Part shown: positions 39,074-47,117 of the stretch, piece by piece | How the letters are laid out: each line of letters begins with the position of its first letter | Position numbering within the stretch: position 1 is the first letter of the stretch | From: Clostridiales bacterium | Lineage (GTDB): Bacteria; Bacillota; Clostridia; Oscillospirales; Oscillospiraceae | Assembly (NCBI GenBank): GCA_022772525.1 | Contig: JALFAD010000069.1 | Location: 25,781-89,780, forward strand | Reading direction: 5' to 3' | DNA length: 64,000 nt | Made by a program: the position numbers and the translations under genes | The notes under the pieces: model-generated | What the model was told of the DNA's origin: nothing | The model's input: the letters and a program-made list of their open reading frames with translations, nothing else | Databases searched by the model: none

Positions 39074-40501
39074 CTAATGCTCCAGCCGCTCGAGAATTTT
39101 CTGGGCCAGCAGCTCCACCAGCTCCGGGCTGTGGATTTCCTTCTGCTTTGGTTCCTCGGCGCCCCATGCCACCCGTCGGATGTTGATGAGGTCAAGAGGC
39201 GAGATATTGTTGGAGGAGCTGCTGCCCCCTACTGCGCCGCATCCCAGTGTCAGCGCCGGGAACAGTCCCGTTGTTGCGCCGATACCGCCAAGCGCCGCAG
39301 GGGTATTGACAAGGAAGCGGGACACCGGGATTTTCGCGGCAAATCTGCGCACCACGTCTTCGTCCTCCGCGTGGATAGCAAATGTGTGCCCGGCCCCCTC
39401 AAAGTCCAGAATTTCGATACATTTCCGCAGGATTTCCTCTTCACTGTCCATGACGTAGAAAGCCAGCACCGGGCAGAGCTTTTCCATGGAATAGGGATAG
39501 CCGATGCCTGCTTCCCGTTCCCGGGCAATCAGAATTTTCGCGCTGGCAGGGACGGTAAAGCCTGCCAATTCCGCAAGACGAGCGGCAGGTTTTCCAACCA
39601 CCTCCGGATTCAGCGCCCCATTGGGCCGGAAGAGAATCTTCGCCAGCTTCCCCGCTTCCTCAGTGGACAGGAAGTAAAAGCCCTGCCGCTTTGCTTCCTC
39701 CACCACCTTGGATTCCATGGAACGCTCCACAATAATACTCTGCTCGGAAGCGCAGACCGTACCGTTATCGAAGGTTTTGGAGCGGGCAATGTCCGAAAGG
39801 GCACGGCGAATGTCCGCGCTGCGGTGGATATAGGCCGGCCCGTTACCCGCGCCAACGCCGATGGCGGGTTTCCCCGAGGAATAGGCCGATTTCACCATGG
39901 CAGGCCCGCCGGTTGCCAGAATCAGCTTCACTTCCGGCGCGCCCATCAGCTCCTGACAGCCCGCCATGGACGGAACGCTGAGACACCCCACGCTACCCGC
40001 AGGCGCGCCGGCACTTTCCGCCGCCTGAGCCACAATCTGCGCCGCCCTGCGAGTGCAGTTCACCGCCTTGGGATGAGGCGAAAAGATAATGGGGTTTCCC
40101 GCTTTCAGGGCGATCATTGCCTTATAGCACACGGTGGAGGTGGGGTTCGTGCTGGGGACAATGGCGGCGATAACCCCCACCGGCACGCCGATCTCCCACA
40201 CCCGCTCCTCCGCCTTTTTTCGCAGAATTCCCACGGTTTTCATGCCCCGGACAGCTTTTGCCACCGTTTCCGAAGCAAATTGATTCTTGGTAATTTTATC
40301 GGTCACATTGCCGAAGCCCGTCTCCTGCACCGCCAGCTCTGCCAGGGGTTTTGCTTCTGCCGAAAAAGCCTTCGCCACGGCTTCTACAATGGCATCCAGC
40401 TTTTCCTGCGGAAAATCCGCCAGAACGTGCTGTGCCTGCCCCGCCCGACGGGCCAGTTCCCTCGCCTCCTGCCGGGCGGCTAAATCCTTGTCCAGTTCCA
40501 T
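39074..40501 (-). CDS. eutE: Acetaldehyde dehydrogenase (CoA-acylating), EutE/PduP type
   Basis: The 475-residue enzyme oxidises acetaldehyde to acetyl-CoA inside the microcompartment. The catalytic Cys lies in SKTFDNGTVCASEQSIIVER near residue 245, and IPSTNPTSTVCYKAMIALK-like text (here VPSTNPTSTVCYK) marks the cofactor domain. The N-terminal stretch (MELDKDLAARQEARELARRA) is a helix like an encapsulation peptide. It follows eutB by 13 bases with a GGAGGAGAGG site. Confidence 0.93.
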   Translation of the reverse strand: MELDKDLAARQEARELARRAGQAQHVLADFPQEKLDAIVEAVAKAFSAEAKPLAELAVQETGFGNVTDKITKNQFASETVAKAVRGMKTVGILRKKAEERVWEIGVPVGVIAAIVPSTNPTSTVCYKAMIALKAGNPIIFSPHPKAVNCTRRAAQIVAQAAESAGAPAGSVGCLSVPSMAGCQELMGAPEVKLILATGGPAMVKSAYSSGKPAIGVGAGNGPAYIHRSADIRRALSDIARSKTFDNGTVCASEQSIIVERSMESKVVEEAKRQGFYFLSTEEAGKLAKILFRPNGALNPEVVGKPAARLAELAGFTVPASAKILIAREREAGIGYPYSMEKLCPVLAFYVMDSEEEILRKCIEILDFEGAGHTFAIHAEDEDVVRRFAAKIPVSRFLVNTPAALGGIGATTGLFPALTLGCGAVGGSSSSNNISPLDLINIRRVAWGAEEPKQKEIHSPELVELLAQKILERLEH

Positions 40502-40514
40502 CGTCCTCTCCTCC

Positions 40515-41879
40515 TCAGAACAGCAGACTGGAACCGTCTCCTGCCTTCTTTGTCAGCTTTCCGTTCACCACAAAGCCCATTTTTTCCAGCCAACGCTGGA
40601 ACTCCGGGATTGCCGTCTTGCCAGTCATCTCCCGCAGCGCCGCCGTCTCCCGGAAGCCCGTGGTCTGATAATTGAGCATGATGTCGTCCCCGTGGGGGAT
40701 ACCCATAAAGTAGTTGCAGCCTGCCATGGTGAGTAGGCCTGCCAGATTCTCAATATCGTTCTGGTCAGCCTTCATATGGTTGGTATAACAGCAGTCGCAG
40801 CCCATGGAAATGCCCGTGAGCTTGCCCATGAAGTGGTCTTCCAGACCCGCCCTTGTCACCTGCCGGGCATCGTACAGGTATTCCGGCCCGATGAAACCAA
40901 CCACCGTATTGACCAGGAAGGGCTGGAACCGCTTGGCAAAGCCGTAGCACCGGGCCTCCATGGTCACCTGGTCAGTGTTGTGATGGGCGTTGGAGCTCAG
41001 TTCCGAACCCTGACCCGTCTCAAAATACATGACGTTGGGGCCTTCCGCTGTGCCCTCCTTCAGGAGCAGCTGCCGGGCCTCCTCCAGCGTGGCGGCATTG
41101 AAGCCGAAGGCCTCGTTGCCCTTTTGGCTGCCCGCGATGGACTGGAAGATCAGGTCACAGGGCGCTCCCGCCCGGACAGCCTTCATCTGAGCGGTGACGT
41201 GGGCCAGGACGCAAATCTGGGTGGGAATCTGCCAATGCTCCTTGATCTCCTGAAAGCGGCGAAGCACCTTGCCCACCTGCTCCGGGCTGTCCGTCACCGG
41301 ATTCAGACCGATGACCGCGTCTCCCGCGCCAAAGCTCAGGCCCTCCAATGTGGAAGCCGTAATGCCCTCCGGGTCGTCGGTGGTGTGATTGGGCTGGAGA
41401 CGGCAGGAGAGAGTCCCCGGTAAGCCGATGGTGGTGTTGCAGTGGGCGGTGATGTGAATTTTACTGGCAGCGTAGATGAGGTCAAGGTTGCCCATGAGCT
41501 TGCACACCGCCGCCACCATTTCACTGGTGAGCCCGCGGCTGATACGCCGGATATCCGCCCCGGTGGTCGCTTCATCCAGCAGCCACTCCCGGAATTCCGC
41601 CACCGTCCAGCCGCGAATTTTACGGAAGACCGCCTCGTTCACATCGTCCTGAATGATCCGGGTGACCTCGTCCTCCTCATAGGGTACGGCAGGGCTTTCC
41701 CTCAGGTCGCCTAACGTTACCGCAGAAAGCACCACCTTCGCCGCCACCCGCTCCTGCGCTGACTCCGCCGCCAGCCCTGCCAGCTTGTCGCCGGTCTTTT
41801 CCTCGTTGGCCTTGGCGAGCACTTCCTTTAAGTCCCGGAATGTATAGGTTTTTCCCAGCAATGTGGTTTTCAGCTTCAT
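40515..41879 (-). CDS. eutB: Ethanolamine ammonia-lyase large subunit
   Basis: The 454-residue subunit of the adenosylcobalamin enzyme splits ethanolamine to acetaldehyde and ammonia. The start at 41879 (MKLKTTLLGKTYTFRDLKE) matches family length and follows AAAGGA by about 8 bases. Motifs include CNTTIGLPGTLSCRLQPNHT, FETGQGSELSSNAHH and GCDCCYTNHMKADQNDIE. It is oddly placed: in most loci eutB lies directly before eutC, but here eutL, eutM and eutT separate them, and a palindromic element precedes eutB. Confidence 0.95.
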   Translation of the reverse strand: MKLKTTLLGKTYTFRDLKEVLAKANEEKTGDKLAGLAAESAQERVAAKVVLSAVTLGDLRESPAVPYEEDEVTRIIQDDVNEAVFRKIRGWTVAEFREWLLDEATTGADIRRISRGLTSEMVAAVCKLMGNLDLIYAASKIHITAHCNTTIGLPGTLSCRLQPNHTTDDPEGITASTLEGLSFGAGDAVIGLNPVTDSPEQVGKVLRRFQEIKEHWQIPTQICVLAHVTAQMKAVRAGAPCDLIFQSIAGSQKGNEAFGFNAATLEEARQLLLKEGTAEGPNVMYFETGQGSELSSNAHHNTDQVTMEARCYGFAKRFQPFLVNTVVGFIGPEYLYDARQVTRAGLEDHFMGKLTGISMGCDCCYTNHMKADQNDIENLAGLLTMAGCNYFMGIPHGDDIMLNYQTTGFRETAALREMTGKTAIPEFQRWLEKMGFVVNGKLTKKAGDGSSLLF

Positions 41880-41903
41880 ATTCTTCATCCTTTGGTTATA
41901 ATA

Positions 41904-42050
41904 GCCCTTCCCTTCTGGGGAAGGTGGATCGCCGTCAGGCGAGACGGAAGAGGCGGAACCACCTTGGCGCATCCGTCTCTGTTGGGAAAAACGGTACATG
42001 GCCTCTTCCGACCTCGCTATCGCCCGGCCACCTTCCCCAAAGGGGAAGGC
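41904..42050. repeat. Imperfect palindromic element between eutT and eutB
   Basis: The 147-base element begins and ends with CCTTCCC-type inverted ends (CTTCTGGGGAAGGTGG on the left; CCACCTTCCCCAAAGGGG on the right) and has further inner inverted parts (GACGGAAGAGGC and GCCTCTTCCGAC). I recall similar short palindromic spacers in genomes of Faecalibacterium and relatives. Only one copy is in this window. It carries no gene. Confidence 0.7.
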
Positions 42051-42053
42051 ATT

Positions 42054-42734
42054 TTACTCCGCCTTTTTCTGAATCATCAACAGGTACAGCATACTGCTCA
42101 TACGGTTCAGCGCCTGAGGAATATCCTCCCGGATGAGATTGCCCTCCCGATCGGAAAAGGCCGTCACGGACGCCAGCTCCGCCTCCCGGGCGGCGCACCG
42201 CGCCCGGTTCAGCCTTGCAATCACCATGCCATCAGCGAAAGAGGGCATAAAGTGGGGCTGGCTGTAGTATTCCTGGGGAAAATGGCTGCGCTTACGCTGC
42301 TCGCTTTCCGTCAGGCCGCAGAGGGTATCCCATTTCAGGGGCTCCCCCAGCACCTCACACCGAATAATCTGTCGGGCCAGCCCCAGAATCTCCCCTACCG
42401 GCCCTTCCAGTGATTTGTCAGCCAACTGACAGAGAATCAGTTCAGACTCCAGCGTGTCCATCTTTCCTCGGAGCAGGATTCGGGGGTGGTTCTTGGGCAC
42501 CAGCACATCCCCGTACAAATGGGTCATATGCTCCGGTTTTTCTTCCACATAGCCGCCGCTCAAGAGGTGGTATCGCTGTGGTTTGGCCTGCTCCGCCGGG
42601 AGTATCTCAATGCGCTCCCTGCTCAAATAATCCCGTGCGGAGCTTGTCAGCTGGTCGCCCCTGCCGAGGTAGAATACCCGCTTTCCGTCCCGGTTGCGAA
42701 TATTGGCCCGAACCGCTTCCTCGTTATAGAGCAT
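42054..42734 (-). CDS. eutT: EutT-type cobalamin adenosyltransferase
   Basis: The 226-residue enzyme makes adenosylcobalamin for EutBC. It shares with known EutT the patterns LTSSARDYLSRERIEI, KPEHMTHLYGDVLVPKNHPR, RGKMDTLESELILCQL, GEPLKWDTLCGLTESE and the C-terminal QALNRMSSMLYLLMI. It begins right at the eutM stop (TAATG overlap). The metal-binding Cys cluster of the enterobacterial form is not evident here. Confidence 0.9.
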   Translation of the reverse strand: MLYNEEAVRANIRNRDGKRVFYLGRGDQLTSSARDYLSRERIEILPAEQAKPQRYHLLSGGYVEEKPEHMTHLYGDVLVPKNHPRILLRGKMDTLESELILCQLADKSLEGPVGEILGLARQIIRCEVLGEPLKWDTLCGLTESEQRKRSHFPQEYYSQPHFMPSFADGMVIARLNRARCAAREAELASVTAFSDREGNLIREDIPQALNRMSSMLYLLMIQKKAE

Positions 42735-43039
42735 TACTTACCGGCAGGAGGTGTCGGGTTGCTGCGGCCCTTTGGGAGAATCGCGTCCACCTCCATGTGC
42801 GGACGGGCAATGACGTGGACGGAGATCAGCTCTCCGACCTTTTCCGCTGCCGCCGCGCCGGCATCCGTGGCTGCCTTGACTGCGCCTACGTCGCCCCGAA
42901 CCATGACGGTGACCAGGCCTCCGCCCACCTGCTCCTTGCCGACAAGCTGTACGTTGGCGGATTTCACCATGGCGTCTGCCGCTTCAATGGCGCCCACCAG
43001 TCCCTTTGTTTCGATCATGCCAAGAGAATTTGTATCCAT
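42734..43039 (-). CDS. eutM: EutM-type hexameric microcompartment shell protein
   Basis: The 101-residue BMC-domain protein begins [20 protein letters not shown], then [20 protein letters not shown] and [20 protein letters not shown]. Hexamers tile the shell facets. The ATG at 43039 follows AAAGGA; a longer upstream frame is unsupported. A short Pro/Asn tail extends the usual end. Confidence 0.93.
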   Translation of the reverse strand: MDTNSLGMIETKGLVGAIEAADAMVKSANVQLVGKEQVGGGLVTVMVRGDVGAVKAATDAGAAAAEKVGELISVHVIARPHMEVDAILPKGRSNPTPPAGK

Positions 43040-43061
43040 TTTTCGTCCATCCTTTCGTAAA

Positions 43062-43694
43062 TCAGCCATGTTCCACCGGTCTTTCCGCCGCTTCCGCCAC
43101 CGCAGAGGCGAAGGCCGCACAGGCGGCGTCGCAGGCGCTCTGCGTGCCGGACAGCAGTCCTCCGCCAAAATTCGTCTCGCTGGGAGGGCTGTACAGTTTA
43201 CATAACTTTACATCCGCCGCTTTCATTGCCGCGTCCATGGCGTACATTCCCTCCAACGGCGGGGCAATCAGGTAGGCCAGCGCCGAACCCACTGGAACTC
43301 CCGCTTCCTTGGAAAGAAACGTACCCACGCTGCTGACAGTGTGCGCAAGATATGGCACTTTATGCGTTTCCTCGAAGCCCACCCGGCGCAGTTCCGACAA
43401 CGCCGCCTCCATTCCGCTGCGCACAGCCCCCGGCGTCTGGGCGGCGAGGATGCCGATGACCTCCCCGGCGTTTGGCGTGGAGGCGTTGGAGGCTCCCGCG
43501 TAAAAACTCCGGGCGTAGGCCACCTCCACCTCCGAGGCTTTGGTTGCCGCGTCCAGCGCAATATAGGTGGCATCGTCGCAATCCGTGGTCAGAAGGCCCA
43601 GTGCCGGATATCCCTTCGGCGCGCCCAAAGCCTCACACAGGGCCGGGCTGGCGTTGGCAAGATACCGCACCGCCAAAACCTTGACGGGGATCAT
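43062..43694 (-). CDS. eutL: EutL-type trimeric microcompartment shell protein
   Basis: The 210-residue protein carries two fused BMC domains typical of Eut[41 protein letters not shown] in the first, and the second ending [20 protein letters not shown]. Such trimers have gated central pores. It overlaps eutC by 4 bases and leaves 22 bases to eutM. Confidence 0.93.
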   Translation of the reverse strand: MIPVKVLAVRYLANASPALCEALGAPKGYPALGLLTTDCDDATYIALDAATKASEVEVAYARSFYAGASNASTPNAGEVIGILAAQTPGAVRSGMEAALSELRRVGFEETHKVPYLAHTVSSVGTFLSKEAGVPVGSALAYLIAPPLEGMYAMDAAMKAADVKLCKLYSPPSETNFGGGLLSGTQSACDAACAAFASAVAEAAERPVEHG

Positions 43695-44599
43695 ACGCCC
43701 GCCTCCATGTGCAGGCCAACACCGGAAACCTGTTTTTTCAGAATTGTATCAATCAGTCCGGCGATGTGTGCGCCGGCTTCCACAGCTGGGGTGCCCTGGG
43801 CGTGAATGTTGGAAACTACCGTTCGGGCAGACTCCGACACGCCGGTGTGGGGCTTGTAGGTGATATAGGCGGACATACTCTTGTCCGTCACCAGTCCCGG
43901 ACGCTCTCCCACCAGCATACACACCAGCTCGCAGCCAATTATGTCGCCGATGGCATCCCCCGCGCCCACCCGGCAGTAGCGCACAAAAATGGGCGTGCCG
44001 GGGTCAATCCCCTTTAATTTCAGGCCCTCCTTAAGGCTTTCCAGACAGTCCATGGCATTGGCGGTGATGGCTGCGGAAGACAGTCCGTCACCAACCACGA
44101 TCTGCACCCGTGGCGTGCCGGGAATGGCGGCGCGAATCTTATTCTGATTTTCCTCATCAAAGCAGCGGCCATAATCCGGACGGGTCAGGTACTCATCCTT
44201 GTTTTGGCAGCGGGTCTGAACCTCCACCATGCCGTTTTTCGCCGCGAAATCCTCCGGTACCTGAGAGAACACCGCATCCTGAGCCGCCGCGTGGTCAGCG
44301 CGGAAGCGCAGCATGGTCAGGGTTTTATACCGGGGGCCAGCCTTGCCGCTGCCTAGACGGGCTGGGGTGCGCTCCTTCATTTTCCGAAATTTTTCCCCGT
44401 TTTCCGGATTTTCGGTCAAATACAGCTTGCGCAAATCCAGCGCACTTACGTCCGGCACGAAATCACCGTCGTGGTAATGGGTATCCTTCGCTTCCGGCTG
44501 GGGCGCAGTCGGACGGTACTCCCCGGCCTTCACCATGGGCGGCTGCTCCATGGAACTTAAAATCTCCGCCACCATGGCGGTCAGTTCCTGTTTGTTCAT
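43691..44599 (-). CDS. eutC: Ethanolamine ammonia-lyase small subunit
   Basis: The 302-residue subunit completes the B12 enzyme with EutB. The N-terminus (MNKQELTAMVAEILSSM) is a typical encapsulation-type helix. Conserved text includes RTPARLGSGKAGPRYKTLTM, LRFRADHAAAQDAVFSQVPE, IVVGDGLSSAAITANA and CELVCMLVGERPGL. It overlaps both eutA and eutL by 4 bases, but eutB is not adjacent. Confidence 0.95.
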   Translation of the reverse strand: MNKQELTAMVAEILSSMEQPPMVKAGEYRPTAPQPEAKDTHYHDGDFVPDVSALDLRKLYLTENPENGEKFRKMKERTPARLGSGKAGPRYKTLTMLRFRADHAAAQDAVFSQVPEDFAAKNGMVEVQTRCQNKDEYLTRPDYGRCFDEENQNKIRAAIPGTPRVQIVVGDGLSSAAITANAMDCLESLKEGLKLKGIDPGTPIFVRYCRVGAGDAIGDIIGCELVCMLVGERPGLVTDKSMSAYITYKPHTGVSESARTVVSNIHAQGTPAVEAGAHIAGLIDTILKKQVSGVGLHMEAGV

Positions 44600-45927
44600 G
44601 TGCTTCTCCTTTCCAGAACCAGTGTCTTTACCACCACCGGGAAGGCCCCGCCCACCGGTTCCCCGATGTCCAAATAGCTATCCTCTCCAACGCGAACCCG
44701 GTCAATGCACAGAATACGGGCAGCCGGTGACAGTCTCATCGCCAGCGCCTGTCCCAGCGCCTTGGCCATGTCCGCTTCCAGACAGATATACAGCTCCGGT
44801 GGGTCGTTTTGCGCCAGTTCCTGTGCGATTTGTCGTACCTGAGAATAGGTTGGCGATGGAATCCCGGGAACGGAAAGCACTACAGAACCCTCGTGAAAGG
44901 CCGTAGGACTTCGCGTTACCGGCAAATTCTTCATGGGAAACCGGACATTCTGGCTGTAAACGGTGCTGCCGGAAAGCTGGGTGCTGTAGCTGCCCGCGCC
45001 GATCACCGTGGCCCGGATAGTTTCACTGCCGAGTGCGTATTCCCCTTGACACAGGCGGCTTTCGCGAATGGTTTGTCCAAGAATTGGCCCCAGATCGCCG
45101 AACTGATTCCACGGTATATCCTGAGCAATACAATCGGCAACTCCACCGGAAAAGGACAGCACCACTTTCCCATCCGGCGGGTTCCATTTCTGTCCCGTTT
45201 CTTCGGTGAGCAGTTTTTCCATCAAATCAGTAGGATTCCGAAGGCCTGCCGCCATTTCCAAAGCCAGCGTCAGTGTTTCCGCCAGCTCGCAAAGCTCCTG
45301 CTGTGTGGCGATTTCGCCCGGTTTCCGGTGAAAGATTCCGGATAACACCCCTGAAACATATGTGATCTTTTGGTTTTGGTCGAATTTTAACAGCCGTCCG
45401 CCCACGTTCAGGCAGCCGGTACGGACAATCTGCCCATCCTCAATGAACGCCAGATTGCTGGTGCCGCCGCCGATATCCATGTGCAGCACGGGCTTGCCGG
45501 CGGTTCGGGAAAGCTCTACCGCTCCGGCTCCTTTCGCCGCCAGCACACTCTCCAGATCCGGCCCGGCGGTGGCAACCACAAAGTCCCCGGCGAAATCCGA
45601 AAGGGCATTCAGTACCGACCGGGCATTCTCCTTCCGGCTGGTTTCACCGGTGATAATGATGGCCCCGGTATCCACATCCTCCCGGCGGATGCCTGCATTC
45701 CGGTACTCCGCCTCCACAATGGCCCGGATCGCCGCTCCATCCACATGACTTTCATCCAGCAGCGGGGTAAAGAAGACCGGACTTTTGTACAGTACGCTTC
45801 GATCTGTAATATCCATATCCGGTACGGCGAAGCTGGATGCACGGTTTTCCACCGTCAACCGGGAGACTACCAGCTGCGTTGAGGTGGTTCCCACATCCAG
45901 TCCCACGCTTAAGAGGCGCTCAGACAC
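44596..45927 (-). CDS. eutA: Ethanolamine ammonia-lyase reactivating factor EutA
   Basis: The 443-residue actin/Hsp70-like ATPase replaces damaged B12 on EutBC. It shows LSVGLDVGTTSTQLVVSRL at the N-terminus, GETSRKENARSVLNALSDFA, and the phosphate-binding loop VLHMDIGGGTSNLAFIEDG. It overlaps eutG by 8 bases and eutC by 4. Confidence 0.94.
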   Translation of the reverse strand: MSERLLSVGLDVGTTSTQLVVSRLTVENRASSFAVPDMDITDRSVLYKSPVFFTPLLDESHVDGAAIRAIVEAEYRNAGIRREDVDTGAIIITGETSRKENARSVLNALSDFAGDFVVATAGPDLESVLAAKGAGAVELSRTAGKPVLHMDIGGGTSNLAFIEDGQIVRTGCLNVGGRLLKFDQNQKITYVSGVLSGIFHRKPGEIATQQELCELAETLTLALEMAAGLRNPTDLMEKLLTEETGQKWNPPDGKVVLSFSGGVADCIAQDIPWNQFGDLGPILGQTIRESRLCQGEYALGSETIRATVIGAGSYSTQLSGSTVYSQNVRFPMKNLPVTRSPTAFHEGSVVLSVPGIPSPTYSQVRQIAQELAQNDPPELYICLEADMAKALGQALAMRLSPAARILCIDRVRVGEDSYLDIGEPVGGAFPVVVKTLVLERRST

Positions 45928-47002
45928 GGCCCGTCACCTCTTCCAGAATACGGCGCACCAGAAAATCCTCCACCGTCATGGGGTTACTCTGGCAGCAGGG
46001 ATCCGCAAGCACGGTTTTCACAATCTCATCCGCATTTCGCCAGACACTCCGGGGATCCACCCCCGCCTGCACCAGCGTCTCCGGAAGGTTCAACTCGCGC
46101 CGCAATCGAATCAGGCCGTTTTTCAGATTTCGGACGGCAATAGTGTCTACACTGCCGCCAATACCTGCCGCACGGGCCAGCTCCGCGTATTTCTTTGACG
46201 CGATGTGTGCGTTGCAGCCGATTACCGCTGGCAGAATAATCGCATTCAGCCGCCCATGGGGAACGTGGAACAGCCCGCCCAGGCTGTGAGACATGGCGTG
46301 ACACAGCCCCAACCCCGCCTGTGTAAACGCCATGCCCGCCATAGTCGCCGCCAGATGCACCTTCAGGCGAACCGACGTATTTCCCGCATAAGAAGCAGGC
46401 AGCGCCGCGAAGGCACTGGAAAAAGCCTCACGGGCATATAAATCCGTGATGGCGCCGGCATCCCGGGCAACATAGGCCTCTGCCGCATGGGTCAGCACAT
46501 CAAAGCCTGTGTCCGCAACCAGACCTTTTGGCAATTCCGTCAGCAGTTCACTGTCCAAGATTGCCACATCCGGGCGGATGCGTTTGTCCACCAGCGGATG
46601 CTTTACATGGTCATGGGTCAGAATGGCAAAATCCGTCACCTCCGAACCGGAGCCGGACGTTGTAGGAATTGCCACCGTCTTGTAATTGCCCTTCGCGAAA
46701 AACGCCATGGCTTTGGCGCAGTCCATGGCGCTGCCGCCGCCAAGGGCTACCAGCAGATCCGGCGCGAAAGCCCGGAGCCGGGCCGTCCCCTCCGCCGCCA
46801 GTTCTACTGTGGGATCTGGCTGCACCTTGTCAAAAATCTCCGATTCCTGACAGTTTGCCAGTCTGATGATGCGCTCCGCTGTTCCGTTTTTAACGAAGAA
46901 CGGATCCGTTACCAGAAACAGCCGTCTGGCCCCCATGGTGGACAGCGTGCTGCACGCTCCCGGTCCCGACAGGATTCTTGTTTTACAGGAGAATTCCTCC
47001 AA
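45920..47002 (-). CDS. eutG: Iron-containing alcohol dehydrogenase EutG
   Basis: The 360-residue enzyme would reduce acetaldehyde to ethanol and regenerate NAD. It has the cofactor loop VALGGGSAMDCAKA, PTTSGSGSEVTDFAI, and the iron-binding motif GLGLCHAMSHSLGGLFHVPH. The start is a TTG at 47002, about 7 bases after AAAGGCGGTGG; a nearby ATG frame stops at once. It is the first gene of the eut operon. Confidence 0.93.
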   Translation of the reverse strand: MEEFSCKTRILSGPGACSTLSTMGARRLFLVTDPFFVKNGTAERIIRLANCQESEIFDKVQPDPTVELAAEGTARLRAFAPDLLVALGGGSAMDCAKAMAFFAKGNYKTVAIPTTSGSGSEVTDFAILTHDHVKHPLVDKRIRPDVAILDSELLTELPKGLVADTGFDVLTHAAEAYVARDAGAITDLYAREAFSSAFAALPASYAGNTSVRLKVHLAATMAGMAFTQAGLGLCHAMSHSLGGLFHVPHGRLNAIILPAVIGCNAHIASKKYAELARAAGIGGSVDTIAVRNLKNGLIRLRRELNLPETLVQAGVDPRSVWRNADEIVKTVLADPCCQSNPMTVEDFLVRRILEEVTGRV

Positions 47003-47042
47003 TCATAACCACCGCCTTTTCTGGAGGTAGTATTTCCCGGCC

Positions 47043-47061
47043 TTTGCAAACTATGTGCAAA
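47043..47061. promoter_or_regulatory. Palindrome upstream of the eut operon
   Basis: A perfect inverted repeat TTTGCA-N7-TGCAAA lies about 40 bases before eutG. It looks like a dimeric repressor or activator site. The promoter itself is not obvious, and no eutVW pair is in the window. Confidence 0.45.
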
Positions 47062-47069
47062 ATGCGCAC

Positions 47070-47107
47070 AAAAAAATCCCCGGATTCTTTTGGAATCCGG
47101 GGATTTT
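47070..47107 (-). terminator. Terminator of glgP
   Basis: A 15-base inverted repeat, AAAATCCCCGGATTC and its complement with a 5-base loop, is followed on the minus strand by seven T. It lies 11 bases after the glgP stop and isolates the eut operon. Confidence 0.9.
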
Positions 47108-47117
47108 AAGGAATAGA

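Noticed and set aside
39061..39195. A longer N-terminus for the PduL-type enzyme
   Set aside because: The extra residues overlap eutE in another frame, do not resemble the family, and the GTG at 39060 has a fitting ribosome site.
38726..40483. A 585-codon open frame on the plus strand
   Set aside because: It is antisense to pduL and eutE, low in sequence plausibility, with no signal or motif.
41904..42050. Palindromic element read as an insertion sequence or CRISPR unit
   Set aside because: It is a single imperfect palindrome with no transposase, no regular spacers and no target repeat I could identify.
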